From positions 1,984,001-2,048,000 of the forward strand of contig BRON01000002.1 in NCBI GenBank assembly GCA_024345305.1: a DNA stretch of 64,000 nt. The letters are read 5' to 3'. This DNA is from Mrakia gelida (lineage: Eukaryota; Basidiomycota; Tremellomycetes; Cystofilobasidiales; Mrakiaceae). The position numbers and the translations under genes were made by a program. This document shows positions 23,124 to 34,700 of this stretch, piece after piece (positions within the stretch are counted from its first letter, which is position 1; each line of letters begins with the position of its first letter). The notes under the pieces are model-generated. The model was given only the letters and a program-made list of their open reading frames with translations. It searched no databases and was not told the DNA's origin.

Positions 23124-26100
23124 TCAACCGTAACGTCGCAAAAGGAAAGCAAAGTAAAGCGAAGCGACCCAAAATCCCGAACCAGAACCGTCCTCGAACG
23201 CATCCGTCGACTGATGCTCATCGTCTCGCTCTCCTCCTCGCGGCGTCCTTCGAAATGGAACAGACGACGAGATCAGCTCGCCACTCGAGAACTCGTAGAG
23301 CGTGAACATGCTCACCTTCTGTTGCTGCGAGTTGACGGCTCTGAGTCCGAGGTTGACGAAACGATCTCCGAACTGAGTGAGGAGGAGAGCGACGGTCACG
23401 ATGGCGACGACGGGTCCTGTAACAAAAGAGGGAAAGGGAACGAGGTTAGAGCGAGCAGAGAAGGCGCAACGGTGGATATCAGATTCACCTGAGATCTTCC
23501 AGAAGAACTGTGCCGGAGAGGAAGGGCAAGGAAGAAGGAAGTCAGCACGACGATCCAAAGCTCAACGCGACCAGCTCGTTTCCGGTCGAACGCACCGAGA
23601 TGTCTCCCGATGGGTTGGGTCCTCGCTGATGAAGGTCAGAAGAGGATGGTGGTGTTAGTGAGTTAGGAGAGGTAGGTGGTAGACGTGACTCCTACTCACT
23701 GGTGTTCCTCCTTCGCCGAAGACACCGATCTGAACGAAGGGGCGTCGAAGTCAGCTCGCTCTTTATTCTGAGGCTCGTTCGCGAGGCTACTCACGTCGGG
23801 GAAGATGCTAGAAGACGTGAGCAAAGAGTCGATTAGTTAACCACGAGTACGGAAGGTCTGAGGGGAGAGGAGAGAGAGGAGGAGACGAACCTGAAGTTCA
23901 TCCCTGGAAGCGTCGAACCAGTGGAGAGAAACCGAAGTCAGCTTTGGATGCACTTTTCGTCTGATATTAGGGGACGGGACGAAGCCGTAGTAGCCCGTGA
24001 TCGACGTCATTGGTAGGAATACGATGGTGAAGAGGGTGAGCCACTGTGAGAGGTGAAGGACGTGGGAAGGAAGAAGGTCAGGACGCGTCGCGCACGCCGA
24101 TCGGCTCAAACGCGAACGAGAAGGGAAGGGACCAGCCTGCATCGACTGGTTTGCTGCATAACGCATGCATGTAGGGATTTATCAGTATTTGAAACGAGCG
24201 AACCCACAGGATATAGGCGAACGGGGTCGAAGAGAGGAAGACGACGCGAACGGCGAACTCCTCTCGTCTTCCTGCTTCCTCGCGTCCCCTTCCCTCCCCT
24301 CTCTCCTAGAGTCCTAGAGAGAGCAAACTGGACTCACCAGAGAACGAAAGCGAGTTGAAGATGTAGTCGGCGGTTCCGTTGGCCATGAAGGCGAACATCT
24401 CGAGCGACGAGAGGACCGAATCAACGTGATCCTGAACATCGGAGAGGTACTGACGAGCTTCCTTCGAGAGGAATCCAGGGACGTCGTCGTTCATGCTGTT
24501 GATGATCTTCTGGGTTGCCGTGCTGAGTCGTTTCGTATCGCTCGAGGCCTTCATCGCCATCAAGGCTCGCTCCTCGTCGTGGTGTCGAAGGGCGGAGACG
24601 AGGGAAGAGAGGGGAGTGAGAGCTCTCTTGAGGAGGAGGAGTTGACCCGAAAGGACGTGTACTGAATGAGTTGAGGAAGTCTCGACGTCAGCTCAGGGTA
24701 AGGAGAGGGAGAACGGAATTGAAGAAGACGCGAACTGACGGTTTCGAACTCCAGCGGTATCAGGCTTGATCAAGGCTCGTCCCTCGAGAACGTCCAACTC
24801 AGCTCGGAAAGCCTCAGAAATCGTCATCGTCTCGTCCACGGTGACGTCGAGAAGAGCGTGAAGCAACATCGACGCGTCTTCGCTCGACCGGAGGACCGTT
24901 CCAGGAGTTCCGAGGCGTTCGTAGATCGGAGAGAGGAGGGAGGAACCGTCGTAGCTGAAGATCGAGATGATGCAGCCTGATGGAAGAGAAGAGGGAAGGG
25001 AGTCAGAGGTGACAACTCCCAGTCGAAGAGGAAGACAAGGCGAGGAGGAGGGAGAGCGACGCGGAGAGCGAGAGGAGGAAGATATTGTTGACTTACCTTT
25101 GGTCATGAAGATAGCGAGTTGCTGTTTCCTAATCGGGATCCGATACTTCTTGGTCAACCTCTGAACGACAGCGTGAGCGGTCAACCCCTGCAACGCAAAA
25201 AGAAAACGACGCGAGGTGAGGGTCAGTGATTGAGCTCATCTTCCTCGACGAGCAAACTACTTTGCGCGCTGATGAACCGACGGCGACGCACCTTTTCCTC
25301 CAACTGATCCGTCAACCCAGCATGCTCCGAATACCTCCTCTCAAGCGTCCCTCTCCTCCTCACCCCAGCCGCTCGAATCGACTTCACGTCGTTGTTCGCG
25401 TCAACTCCCAACGCCGTCTCCACCTCCTCCCCAGCGAGACTCTGATGATCGTACGTCTCTAGAGCCTCGATCTCAGCTGAGCGTTGAGAGGTCTTGCCGA
25501 GGTTGTGAAGGAGTTGCGAGAAGATGTTTCGTTTCTTGAAGGCGGCGGGGTCGGAGGATTCGTCGAGATGGTCGATGAGTTCGTGGGTGAGAAGACGGAC
25601 GAAGAGAGATTCGGGGTACCATTCGGCTTTGGAGTTGGAGAGTCGAGTGTAGTTGAGAGCGTCTTCGAGGGCGAGAGGGCTGGGGATGAAGAATCGACGT
25701 GAGGGAAGGACGCGAAAGGTCAGTTCGCGTCGAAGTCGCGATTCAGAGCTCAAGCAAACTCACTGAAGCTCGAATTTGATAGCGATAGCCTTGATAGCGG
25801 TCCAGTTGAGTCCGTTGACGTTGATCCTGAAGGAAATGAGGCGAATAAACAGAACGAATGAGCTCTCGAACCGTAACTCAGCCGCCTCGACGCGCCTTCA
25901 CCCCGACCGACTCACCAAGTGACCTTCCCATCCTGAGCTTCGGGATCGAACGTCTCGATGTACTCCTGTAGGTTCGCTGTATCTTTGTCACGGAACTGGA
26001 CCCACAGAAGAACCCAAGAAAGAGAATCAGCAACGGCTCGTCAATGACGCCCAACGAAACGCCTCTCTCTCTTGCCCTCCCGTTCACTGACCTCCTCCTT

Positions 26101-26745
26101 CCAAACCTCAAACTGATTCCACTGCGAGATCGAGACGTTCAGGGGTGCCGCTAGGTTCGTGAAGTTGGCTAGATCGAACAGGAGTGAAACGAAGGGAGAT
26201 ATGGGTTGTGAGCTCGACGTCAAACGAAGGGAAGGTCGTCGAGGTCACAGAACGAGATGAAAGGCTGCTCCTCTTCGCTCTCTGCTCACCTTTCTTAGGA
26301 TCGACTCCAGGTCTGCAAGGGAGGGCGAGGAGCCGTCGAGACGTTAGCCTACTGATGGTCGGGATACAGAGCTCGAGAGAGCAAGCAAAACTCACTCAGC
26401 CCCAGCGGACGAACTCGCCCAATCGTATCTCCCGCTTCCCTGAGCAGCGACCCTCACCGCCTGCAGCGTCCTCACAGCAGATCTCAACCTAGGAGCGTAG
26501 ATCGAGCTCGACCCGTCCTTCTTGACTCCAGGAGCGAGAGTAACCGACGGGGGTCCAGCAGGAGGAGGGGGAGCAGGAGAAGGGGTATCGGTTGATGTTG
26601 AGCTCGGTCGTTCTCCTTCCTGTTTGGATGGTTCGTCTCGGTAAGGGGTGGGTTCCATGTCGTGGTCGCGGTGAGGAGCAGAGTGATGTTGCGAAGAGAG
26701 CAAGTGGGAGCTGGACGTTGAGGGTTGGGAATGAATGTACGGCAT
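23124..26745 (-). CDS. CorA-family magnesium transporter with GMN motif (Alr1/Mnr2-like)
   Basis: Channel-type Mg2+ transporter. The ATG at 26745 opens MPYIHSQPSTSSSHLLSSQH, a disordered Ser/Pro-rich cytosolic tail; YDWASSS follows. The soluble CorA funnel includes INVNGLNWTAIKAIAIKF and ELHPLALEDALNYTRLSNSK (the H-P-L-x-x-E-D-x-L signature), then LAIFMTKGCIISIF and RNLHVLSGQLLLLKRALTPL. The long stalk helix ends FMANGTADYIFNSLSFSANQ and helix TM1 is WLTLFTIVFLPMTSITGYYG. The signature GMN is assembled across introns: the G codon is split by a GC-AG intron, and MNFSIFPD comes from two consecutive 13-nt exons (23891-23903 and 23795-23807). TM2 is GPVVAIVTVALLLTQFGDRF. The last exon, of uncertain acceptor, ends with TGA at 23124. 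A cytosolic N-tail with no mitochondrial presequence points to plasma membrane or vacuole rather than Mrs2. Confidence 0.93.
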
Positions 26746-27128
26746 TCTCTGGGGATCAGGAGAGAGGGGAGGGGAGGAACGAGCGAAGCAAGGGGAGGGA
26801 GCAGGAGACGGAGGAACTCGATTTGGATCTCAGAACAGCCTCGAGAGCGAGATGGCCGCGCGTTCCATTCCGGGAAAAGTTTCTCTCCTAGGTCGTGGGA
26901 AGGCTGTTCCTGATTCCCATACTTCAGGAGATACAGCTCTCTTATCGGTCCGAGCCCAAACCGTCCCCTTCCTTTCAGCCCGTCCATCGCCGGCCTCTCG
27001 TCTCTTGCTTCTCTCCCTTCCCTCTCCAGAAACGAAACGAACCCAAAGAGTTCACATACGTAAAGATTCGTCCGAAACAACGCTAGAAGCAAAGCTAACC
27101 TCAACCACTCGTGTATATCGATCGCTCC

Positions 27129-29897
27129 TCACTGAGCTCCCAACCCGACTCCCTCGCTCCCTGCGCTCATCACGCTCGTGCTCCTCGCGGATGGCGAAGG
27201 ACGAGCCATAGGTTGCTTCTGGTGGTTCATCGACGTCTTCCTCGGCGGTGGGGACATGGGAGGTTTGGGAGTTGCGTTGGGAGGGTTGGCGGGGTGGGGT
27301 TCTGAAGAAGAAGGCACGCGCTTCGATTAGCTTCGTCTTCGTCTCCGTCGAGAGAAAGGTCGAGAAAGAGGGTATATACGGAAACTCACCGATGGCGTTG
27401 ATAGCTTTCCGAGCTTCTTCCCAGGCTTCGAGGTTCTGTTGAAAGAAGAAAGGGAATCGAGGGTCAGCGCGCGTTTCCTCCCTTCTCGTCTCGTCGACGC
27501 CTCTCTCCCCTGCCTCGTCTCGAAGACAAGAGACAAGGGAAGACTTACCTGCTTGCACCAGTCCCGATGAGCCGTAGCGAGCGATATGCTCATGTTCCTG
27601 ACGTCCGAGACCTTCTGCCGTTGGAACCGATCGAGGTCGGCTTGAATCGTTTGAGACGCGTACTTCAGGTCCTGAACGGAAAGATGGAGAGCGTCTTCCA
27701 GCTGCAGAGGATGAGACGGATAGAGAAAAGAGAGAGAGTGAGGAGTCAGCTACCGGAGAAACTCGTGGTTGAGCGAGATAAATCGAGTCACGGAAGGGAA
27801 AGAGGAAGACGCGACGACTCACCTGCGAAATCGACTCCCTCGTCTTCGAGATGTTGTTCCTCCTCGTCGCCTCAGGATCCACATCGATCATCCCCGTCAA
27901 CGAGTGACTCAACGCACTCAGGAACCCATATCCTCCACTCCCTCCACTCCCTCCACTCGAAGCACCCCCACTCCTCCCACCTCCTCCACTCCTCCCTCCT
28001 CGCGCTCCTCCTCCTGCTGCCTCCTCTCCTGCAGCACCTCCTCTCGGCAACGACGACGTCGAAGCTCCCACCCCAGCAGCAGCCAACGCTCCCTCCAGCC
28101 TCCTCGCCTCCTCCTCGCTCCGTTCCAGCTGCTCGAGCAGGATCTTCTTCGACTCGATCTGGTCGACGGTCATCTCGGACTGGACGTTCTTCTGATGACG
28201 ATACGCAAGCAGTTTCTTGATGATGGCTCCGAAGGCAACGTAGTCGGTGAGGGGCTCTGTCCAGCTGGATTCCCATTGTTGAAGCTGAGGTGAACGAGCG
28301 AAGGAGGAAGAGAGGTCAGGTTGATTCGAAGAACGACGCGTCGAGACGAACGTTCAAGACGAGCGGAGAGGAAGAAGCGAAGGGAGGGGAGGAAAAGGAG
28401 TTGATACGAACGAGGTTGGTGGTAGAGAGGTAGGTAGCATCGACTGCTTGACCTGAACGTTCGATAGCTGCTGCTAGAGATCCGGTCTCGGTGAGACTGA
28501 ACCCGTTGAGGACGGCTCCGAGCTCGGCGTAGTCGTTGGATTGTTCTGTTGAGCAGGAGAAGCGAGACGATTTCTGTCAGTGCCTAGCTTCTCTCCCTAA
28601 AATTCCTTTACCGACCAACAAGAACGAACCCCAGCTCGGGGAGAGCGAGCAGGTCAGGTGAGAGCGAAAGTGAAGCTGAATCGAGCTCACCATTCCACCG
28701 CTTCATCACCCTCCTGTTCACCCTCTCCATGCTCCCACTGAGATGCTTCTCGAACTTGTTGGTAAAAGCTTCGCTCTCGAGGAATCTCTGATCCGGAGCC
28801 TTGAGGGGTTGAGCTGCTGAAGGGTTGGGAAGGGAAGCGTAGGCGGCTGCTGAGGACGTGTCGGTTGGATCGTGGGCAGGAGCTTTGAGGGAGTTCTTGG
28901 GGAGTTGGGAGAGAGGTGGAGAGTGTAGGATTTCGGTCTGGGTCGATATAAGATACATAAGTACATCAGCGATGAGCTGCTAGGTCTCTCGAGAGGCGAT
29001 GGAAGCGAAGCGAGACTGACCCAAGAAACACCTCCGTCGAGGAACCTGTGGAAGACGGTGTCGTTCCCCAGGATCGGATGCTTCCCTACTCGATTCAGGA
29101 AGGTCGTCAACATCCTTGTCCTTCGAGCGATCACGGCTGCGTCCTCCTTGGCCTTGTTCTGCTTGACGGCGTACTCTGTGACGGTCGTCTTCGAGGGTAT
29201 CGGCGGAACGATGAGGGTTGGGTAGAGTTTGGCGAGAGAGGAGCGAAGGGATTCGAACTCGGAATAACGACGACGACACTCGACGGTCTGAGAGGCGAGA
29301 GAACAAGGGCTGGAGGTCAGAGACGGATCAAGGAGATGAGAAGGGACGGAGATGGGAAGGAGAGGAAGGTCCTGAGGGAGGAGGAGGAGGTTCGAGGAGC
29401 TGAGCTTTGAGACTGACCCCTGTTCGCACGACGTAGATTATGTAGGCAGATTGGGATCCTTCTGTCGTCTTGTAGGCGTCCGTGATCTGAGGATGTATGG
29501 TCGAGAAGAGAAGTCAGAGAGCTGGCTCTATGAGAGCTCGGAAGGCGAAGTCCGGAGAGGGAGGAGAGGAGCTGACCTCTATCACCCAATCCGAACCCTG
29601 TAGATACCTCCCTACGCTGGAAGCAGCATGTTCGAAGCCGCTGTTTCGGTTGTATGCTCTACTAGGCGGCTGAGGAGACTCAGTCTGAGGTGGTTGAGGT
29701 GGAGTTGGCTCTCTCGGAGGTGGAGGGGGAGGTGAGCTGAAGGAAGGCGATGTGGGAGGGTCGATGGAAGTTGAGTCGTCGTCGGGAGGGAGGGGGATCC
29801 GTTCAGCCAAGATGGGTGAAGAAGAGGGTGAAGGTGAGGATGGTGAGTCCTGCTTGAAAGGGTCGATATCGTCGGATTGGTTGAAGGAAGAGCTCAT
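27129..29897 (-). CDS. SNX41: PX-BAR sorting nexin, SNX41/ATG20 type
   Basis: A peripheral endosomal protein that pairs with Snx4/Atg24 in retrieval from endosomes and selective autophagy. The ATG at 29897 gives MSSSFNQSDDIDPFKQDSPS and a Pro-rich tail. The PX domain spans about residues 95-215: VGRYLQGSDWVIEITDAY, YIIYVVRTGTVECRRRYSEF (R-R-Y-S-E-F contacts PI3P), LYPTLIVPPIPSKTTVTEYA, ARRTRMLTTFLNRVGKHP and HRFLDGGVSWTEILHSPPLS. The PKNSLKAP and acidic linker are diagnostic of the SNX41/ATG20 group. A BAR-like helical region follows (FTNKFEKHLSGSMERVNRRV; MTVDQIESKKILLEQLERSE) and is interrupted by a roughly 50-residue Gly/Ser/Ala-rich stretch (about 27900-28080). The terminal helices include SISLATAHRDWCKQNLEAWE. 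The last exon is low complexity and ends GSEGVGLGAQ at TGA 27129. Ten or more introns. Confidence 0.87.
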
Positions 29898-30229
29898 GGT
29901 CGTTGCGTGTTGAAGGAAGGGAGGGAGGGGAGGAGCGAGATCGCTTCGAGCGACTGCCCGCAGGAGGTGACGATCCCTCGCTCGTTTCGTCCTCCTTCCA
30001 CGAACAACTTCTAGCACTCACGACCTAAAAGAACCGTTCGCCTCATCTCTCACCCTTCCATCTATAGGTCCTTCGTCGAAGCCACCTCGTCAATCTCCAG
30101 CGAAACCCATCAACCTTCCCACTTCCGGCGACCTCCCCGAACCGCGACCTCTCCTTCCTTCCCTCCCCTCACTCTCTTCCTTCCTCCCATCCCACCTCCC
30201 CTCCCACTTTCATCCACCTCTTCTACCCG
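29898..30229. promoter_or_regulatory. Divergent promoter gap, SNX41/ATG20 and SVIP-like gene
   Basis: 332 bp between divergent start codons, very C/T-rich on the plus strand from about 30090 to 30228 (CTTCCTTCCCTCCCC blocks), typical of 5' leaders here. No coding signal or TATA box is recognised. Confidence 0.5.
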
Positions 30230-30981
30230 ATGGGAAACTGTCTCTCCGACCCCTCTTCCGACTCCAAACCGAAAACCTCCTCAGCAGGAGGTCAACGGCT
30301 GGGATCCACGCCAACTCCCAAACCATCAGCTCCGCCCAAATCCAACATCCACACTCTCGCTTCCTCCTCCTCCCCTCCAGCACCTCAGCAGAACAGCGTG
30401 AGCGGGAAGAACAACTATTACGGGGGTCGGAATACGTTAGGGGACGGTTTCGAGGATCCTGTGAGAGCTCAGGGGGAAGGAGGAGCGAGGGAAGCAGCCC
30501 TCAGAGCGGCGGAGGAGAGGCAGGCCAAGGTGAGTTCAGTTCGAGTCTCGTCCCGTTATGATTCAGTTGGGAGGTTCTCGCGACGAGATGCGGAGGATCT
30601 AGCAGAGTCTTGGATGGGCGTCAGAGGTCTATAGCTTCGCTCTCTCCTCGCTGCTGTCCCCTTCTCAAACTCACCCTCTTGGCACCCTCCTCCATCTCCT
30701 CGTTCGTTCGTTCTCCTCCGAGCTGACTTCCTTCCCTCTTACCTTCCTCAGAACTCCGCTCGAGGAGTTTCTACCGCCAACCCCAAAGCAGGAGTCCTCT
30801 CTGCCAAACTGAAGGAGCACAACAAAGCCGTGGACTCCAACAAGGCCTCGCCGACGGGTCAGGAAGCTCTCGCCGTCAGTCTCGTCTCTTCTCTCCGTCT
30901 TTGCCTCTTTCTCGTCGCGTTCCTAACTGACTACCTTCCGTTTGTTTTTCGACACGACAGAAACCCGGCGACTGGAACTAA
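30230..30981 (+). CDS. Small N-acylated protein with VCP-interacting motif (SVIP-like)
   Basis: A 147-residue protein from three exons (30230-30529, 30752-30874, 30961-30981), all phase 0. It starts MGNCLSDPSS: Gly2 with Ser6 fits N-myristoylation and Cys4 is a likely palmitoylation site, so membrane attachment is expected. Residues 87-97, REAALRAAEER, fit the R-x5-A-A-x2-R consensus of the VCP/p97 (Cdc48)-interacting motif exactly. The MG-N-C opening, this helix and the downstream basic NSARGVSTANPKAGVLSAKL resemble SVIP, which in animals inhibits ER-associated degradation by occupying p97. The protein ends KPGDWN. The region between (residues 10-60) is disordered, Ser/Pro-rich. I infer a Cdc48 adaptor at a membrane; overall similarity to animal SVIP is limited to these motifs, so the functional call is moderate while the gene itself is well supported by clean splicing. 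Confidence 0.68.
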
Positions 30982-31730
30982 ACTCGCTACCTAGAGTTTT
31001 CCTCGGTCTCTGCCTCTTCTCAGTTCATCTTCGTTTGCTTCATCTCGACTTCACGACCTTCGACGCGACGCCCATTCTCCCTCTCTCTCTCCCCATCTAC
31101 TTTTCAACGTCCCTTTGCCCCTAATCTAACTTTCTATACCTCGGATCGATTACAACTTCGCTGACTGGGTTCGTGTCCGCTGCCGAATCGACTCTTCGAG
31201 CGAGCAGCGACGCGTCTTCGCGCTCCGTTCCTCCACCCAAGCTTCCACAGGCTACTTCGGCGAGCCCATTCCCGCCTTCTTCGTCTTCTTCGTTGGCTCT
31301 CTTTGGATCTGCTGTGGAAGGAAGACGGATGTTGAGCTGAGGCTGAAGCTGGAGCTGACCCTCTCGTCCCCCTCTACCTTTCTTGCTTCGTGAGGCTGAT
31401 TTTACCGTCTTGAGGGAGCCACTTCAGGTCTGACCTTGGTTGCTTCTGCGACCTGCTCGGCGTCTCTATCACTCTCTGCAGCCAGCCGCCAGCAGGAGAG
31501 GCATGAGTCGACGCGCGCGAGGCCTTCCGATTCCCAGAAATCTTTCACTTTCTTCAGAATCGCATCACAACTCTTGTGAACTTTCGAATGATGTAGGAGT
31601 CAATCGTCAAACTGATAGAAGGCAGGAGAGGTCGTCAAGGAAAAATCGACTTCGCAACCTTGAACTCGACGAGCTTCGATCCAAAAGAACGTCGAGCTGC
31701 CTCCAACGTCCTCCTTCCTGTGCTTCTCGG
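30982..31730. other. Intergenic: 3' flank of the SVIP-like gene and UPF1 leader
   Basis: The first 200 bp are CT-rich 3' flanking DNA. Around 31370-31600 there are intron-like signals (GTGAGG, GGCTGATT, CTTCAG), so a UPF1 5'-UTR intron is possible. No independent gene is recognised. Confidence 0.45.
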
Positions 31731-34700
31731 ATGGATCAATTCGAAGCCTTTGAAGGCGCATCACAAGTGAGCTTTTACCCCTCCTCTATCCTCCACAGCT
31801 CAAGACTGACTCAAACTATTCGCTCGTCTTGCAGTATGGCCTAGACGACACCGCTTCCGTCTACTCCTCCTTCACCACGGCGACCTCTCAACGTCCCTCA
31901 GCGACGGAATCTTCAGTCTCTACCCACTCCCTCTCCAACAACCACAACCACAATCAGCACGAACACAACCACCAGCACGGACACCCGAACGGCCAGGCTG
32001 GAGCTGTTCAGGAGCTCGACGACGACTTTGATGGGGTGCTCGAGGACCTGAAGCTCGGAGGAGGAGTGGTGGAGCATGCTTGCAGGTTAGTCAGCTTCCT
32101 CTATACTTGTCTTGGGGAGGCTTCTACCCTTCAGCTCGGAGGGTGCTCTGAGCTGCTCGTGGAGAGAGCTCAGATCGATCAGAGTTGTAGAGAAGGGTGG
32201 AAGGGAAGGGATCAGCTCGTCAGCTCGATCTGGCCTTTCCTCCTCCCTTCCTTTGAGCTCGCTCTTTCGCTTCCTTCGGCCCTGCGATCGATCTTTTCGA
32301 CAGCTCGTGCTGACTCTACAATCGATTTTACCCCTCGATCAGCTACTGTGGTATCCACAACCCTTCCTGCGTGGTCAAGGTACGTCCCCATCCCGTCCAG
32401 TCTCCTTCTCGACTGTTCTTCCCCTCCCCTTCTCGACCCCACCTCTGTTTGCTGACCTTTCCACTCCTCCGTACCTCTTCTGCTCCTTACCTATCCAGTG
32501 TCTCATCTGCGCCAAGTGGTTCTGCAACTCTCGAGGAACGACGTCGGCTTCTCACATCGTCAACCATCTCGTTCGAGCAAAGCACAAGGAGGTCATCCTT
32601 CACGCCGAATCGCCTCTCGGAGAGACCACCCCGGAATGCTACAACTGTGGTTCCAAGAACGTCTTCATGCTCGGATTCATCCCTGCTAAGAGTGATACGG
32701 TCGTAGTCCTGCTTTGCCGGTGAGTCTCGTTGTGCGCGCTCTCACGCTCTCCCTCCTTCCCTTCGACGAAGCTGACCTTCCTCTCCCTTCCCTCCTCTTC
32801 TCTTCTTTTCTTGCGTCCATCCCCAGTCAACCGTGCGCGGCCATGACCTCCTCCAAGGACATCGTCTGGGACACCTCTCAGTGGTCGGCTATCATCGACG
32901 ATCGGCAGTTCCTCTCGTGGCTCGTCAAGACTCCTTCAGAGCAGGAGCAGCTTCGAGCTCGACAGATCTCGTTCCATCAGATCAACAAGCTCGAGGAGAT
33001 GTGGAAGGAGGATCCCAACGCCGATCTCGAGGACATCGGACGAGCTGGAGTCGACGAGGAACCTCAGCCTATCCTTCTCAAGTGAGTGCTCTTCGAAGCT
33101 CTTTGCTCTCGCTCGAATCGATCAGCTCGCGCGCGCGCTGCTCCTTCGTCCTTCGAGTCGAAGCTTACCACCTCCCCTTTTCGCCCTGTTTTTTCAGGTA
33201 CGAGGACGCCTACCAGTACCAGAACATCTTTGGACCTCTCGTCAAGATCGAAGCTGATTACGACAAGAAGGTCAAGGAGTCTCAGACTCAGAACGACATC
33301 ATCGTCCGATGGGACGTCGGACTCAACCAAAAGCGAGTCGCCTGGTTCAACATGCCCAAGCTCGAGAGCGGAGAGGTTCGACTCGCCGTTGGAGACGAAC
33401 TGAGGCTGAAGTTCGCTGGAGGAGGATCGAAGGGACAAGATTGGGATGGAATCGGAAACGTGATCAAGGTGCCCAACAGTGAGTTGTCGCGTCTTCGCGT
33501 CGCTCTCGTTCCAGGAGACATCGAAGCTGAGACGCCTCTCTCTACTCTCTTTCAGACGTCTCCGACGAGATTGGACTCGAGCTTCGACGATCCGACGGAG
33601 TCCCTACCGACTGCACCCACAACTTCTCCGCCGACTTCGTCTGGAAGTCGACCTCGTTCGATCGAATGCAGCTCGCCATGAAGACCTTCGCCGTCGACGA
33701 GAGGAGTGTCAGTGGATACATCGTGAGTCGCTTCCGACCCTTCTCTCCCGCGAAGACGCGTCTGACGTCCCTTCGCCTTCTCTTTCGACCAACAGTACCA
33801 CAAGCTTCTCGGACACGAGCTCGAGCCTCAGGTTCTTCGAACTCAGGTAAGCTTCTTCGCCTCGCCGTCTTCCTTTCGGACTCTCGCTGATCACAAATCA
33901 TCCTATCCTTCAGATGCCTAAACGGTGAGCTTGGTTTCCTTCTCGCTTCGATCTGCGAAACGCGAGCTCATCGTCCTCTCATTTTCGCGTCCAGATTCTC
34001 CGCTCCTGGTCTCCCCGAGCTCAACCACTCGCAGATGTTCGCCGTCAAGAGTGTTCTCCAGAAGCCTCTCAGTCTCATTCAGGTTCGTTCTCAACTCTCG
34101 AGCTCCTCTCGAAGCCTCGAAGCTGACCGTCCTTCTTCGTCCTTTTTCAGGGTCCTCCCGGAACTGGAAAGACCGTCACTTCCGCCTCCATCGTCTACCA
34201 CCTCGCCAAGATGAACCCCGGACAGGTCCTCGTCTGTGCTCCCTCCAACGTCGCCGTCGACCAGCTCACCGAGAAGATCCACGCCACCGGTCTCAAGGTC
34301 GTTCGAATCACCGCCAAATCGCGAGAGGCTCTCGACTCGCCCATCTCGTTCCTCACCCTTCACGAGCAGGTCGCCAACTCCGAAACCCACACGGACCTCC
34401 AGAAGCTCATCCAGCTCAAGGAGAGTCAGGGAGAGCTCAGTCAGAGTGATGAGAGGAAGTACAAGATGCTCGTTCGAGCGTGCGAGAAGGAGATCCTCAA
34501 CGCGGCGGACGTGATCTGCTGCACCTGTGTGGGAACTGGAGACCCTAGGCTGAGCAAGTTCAAGTTCAGGACGGTCCTTATCGACGAGGCTACTCAAGCT
34601 GCTGAGCCAGGTCAGTCGTTCTTCGCTCTTCGTCTTCTCACTTCGACTCCTCGAGCTGACCTCTTCGTTCCTTCGTCGCGTCTCGCAGAGTGCATGATCC

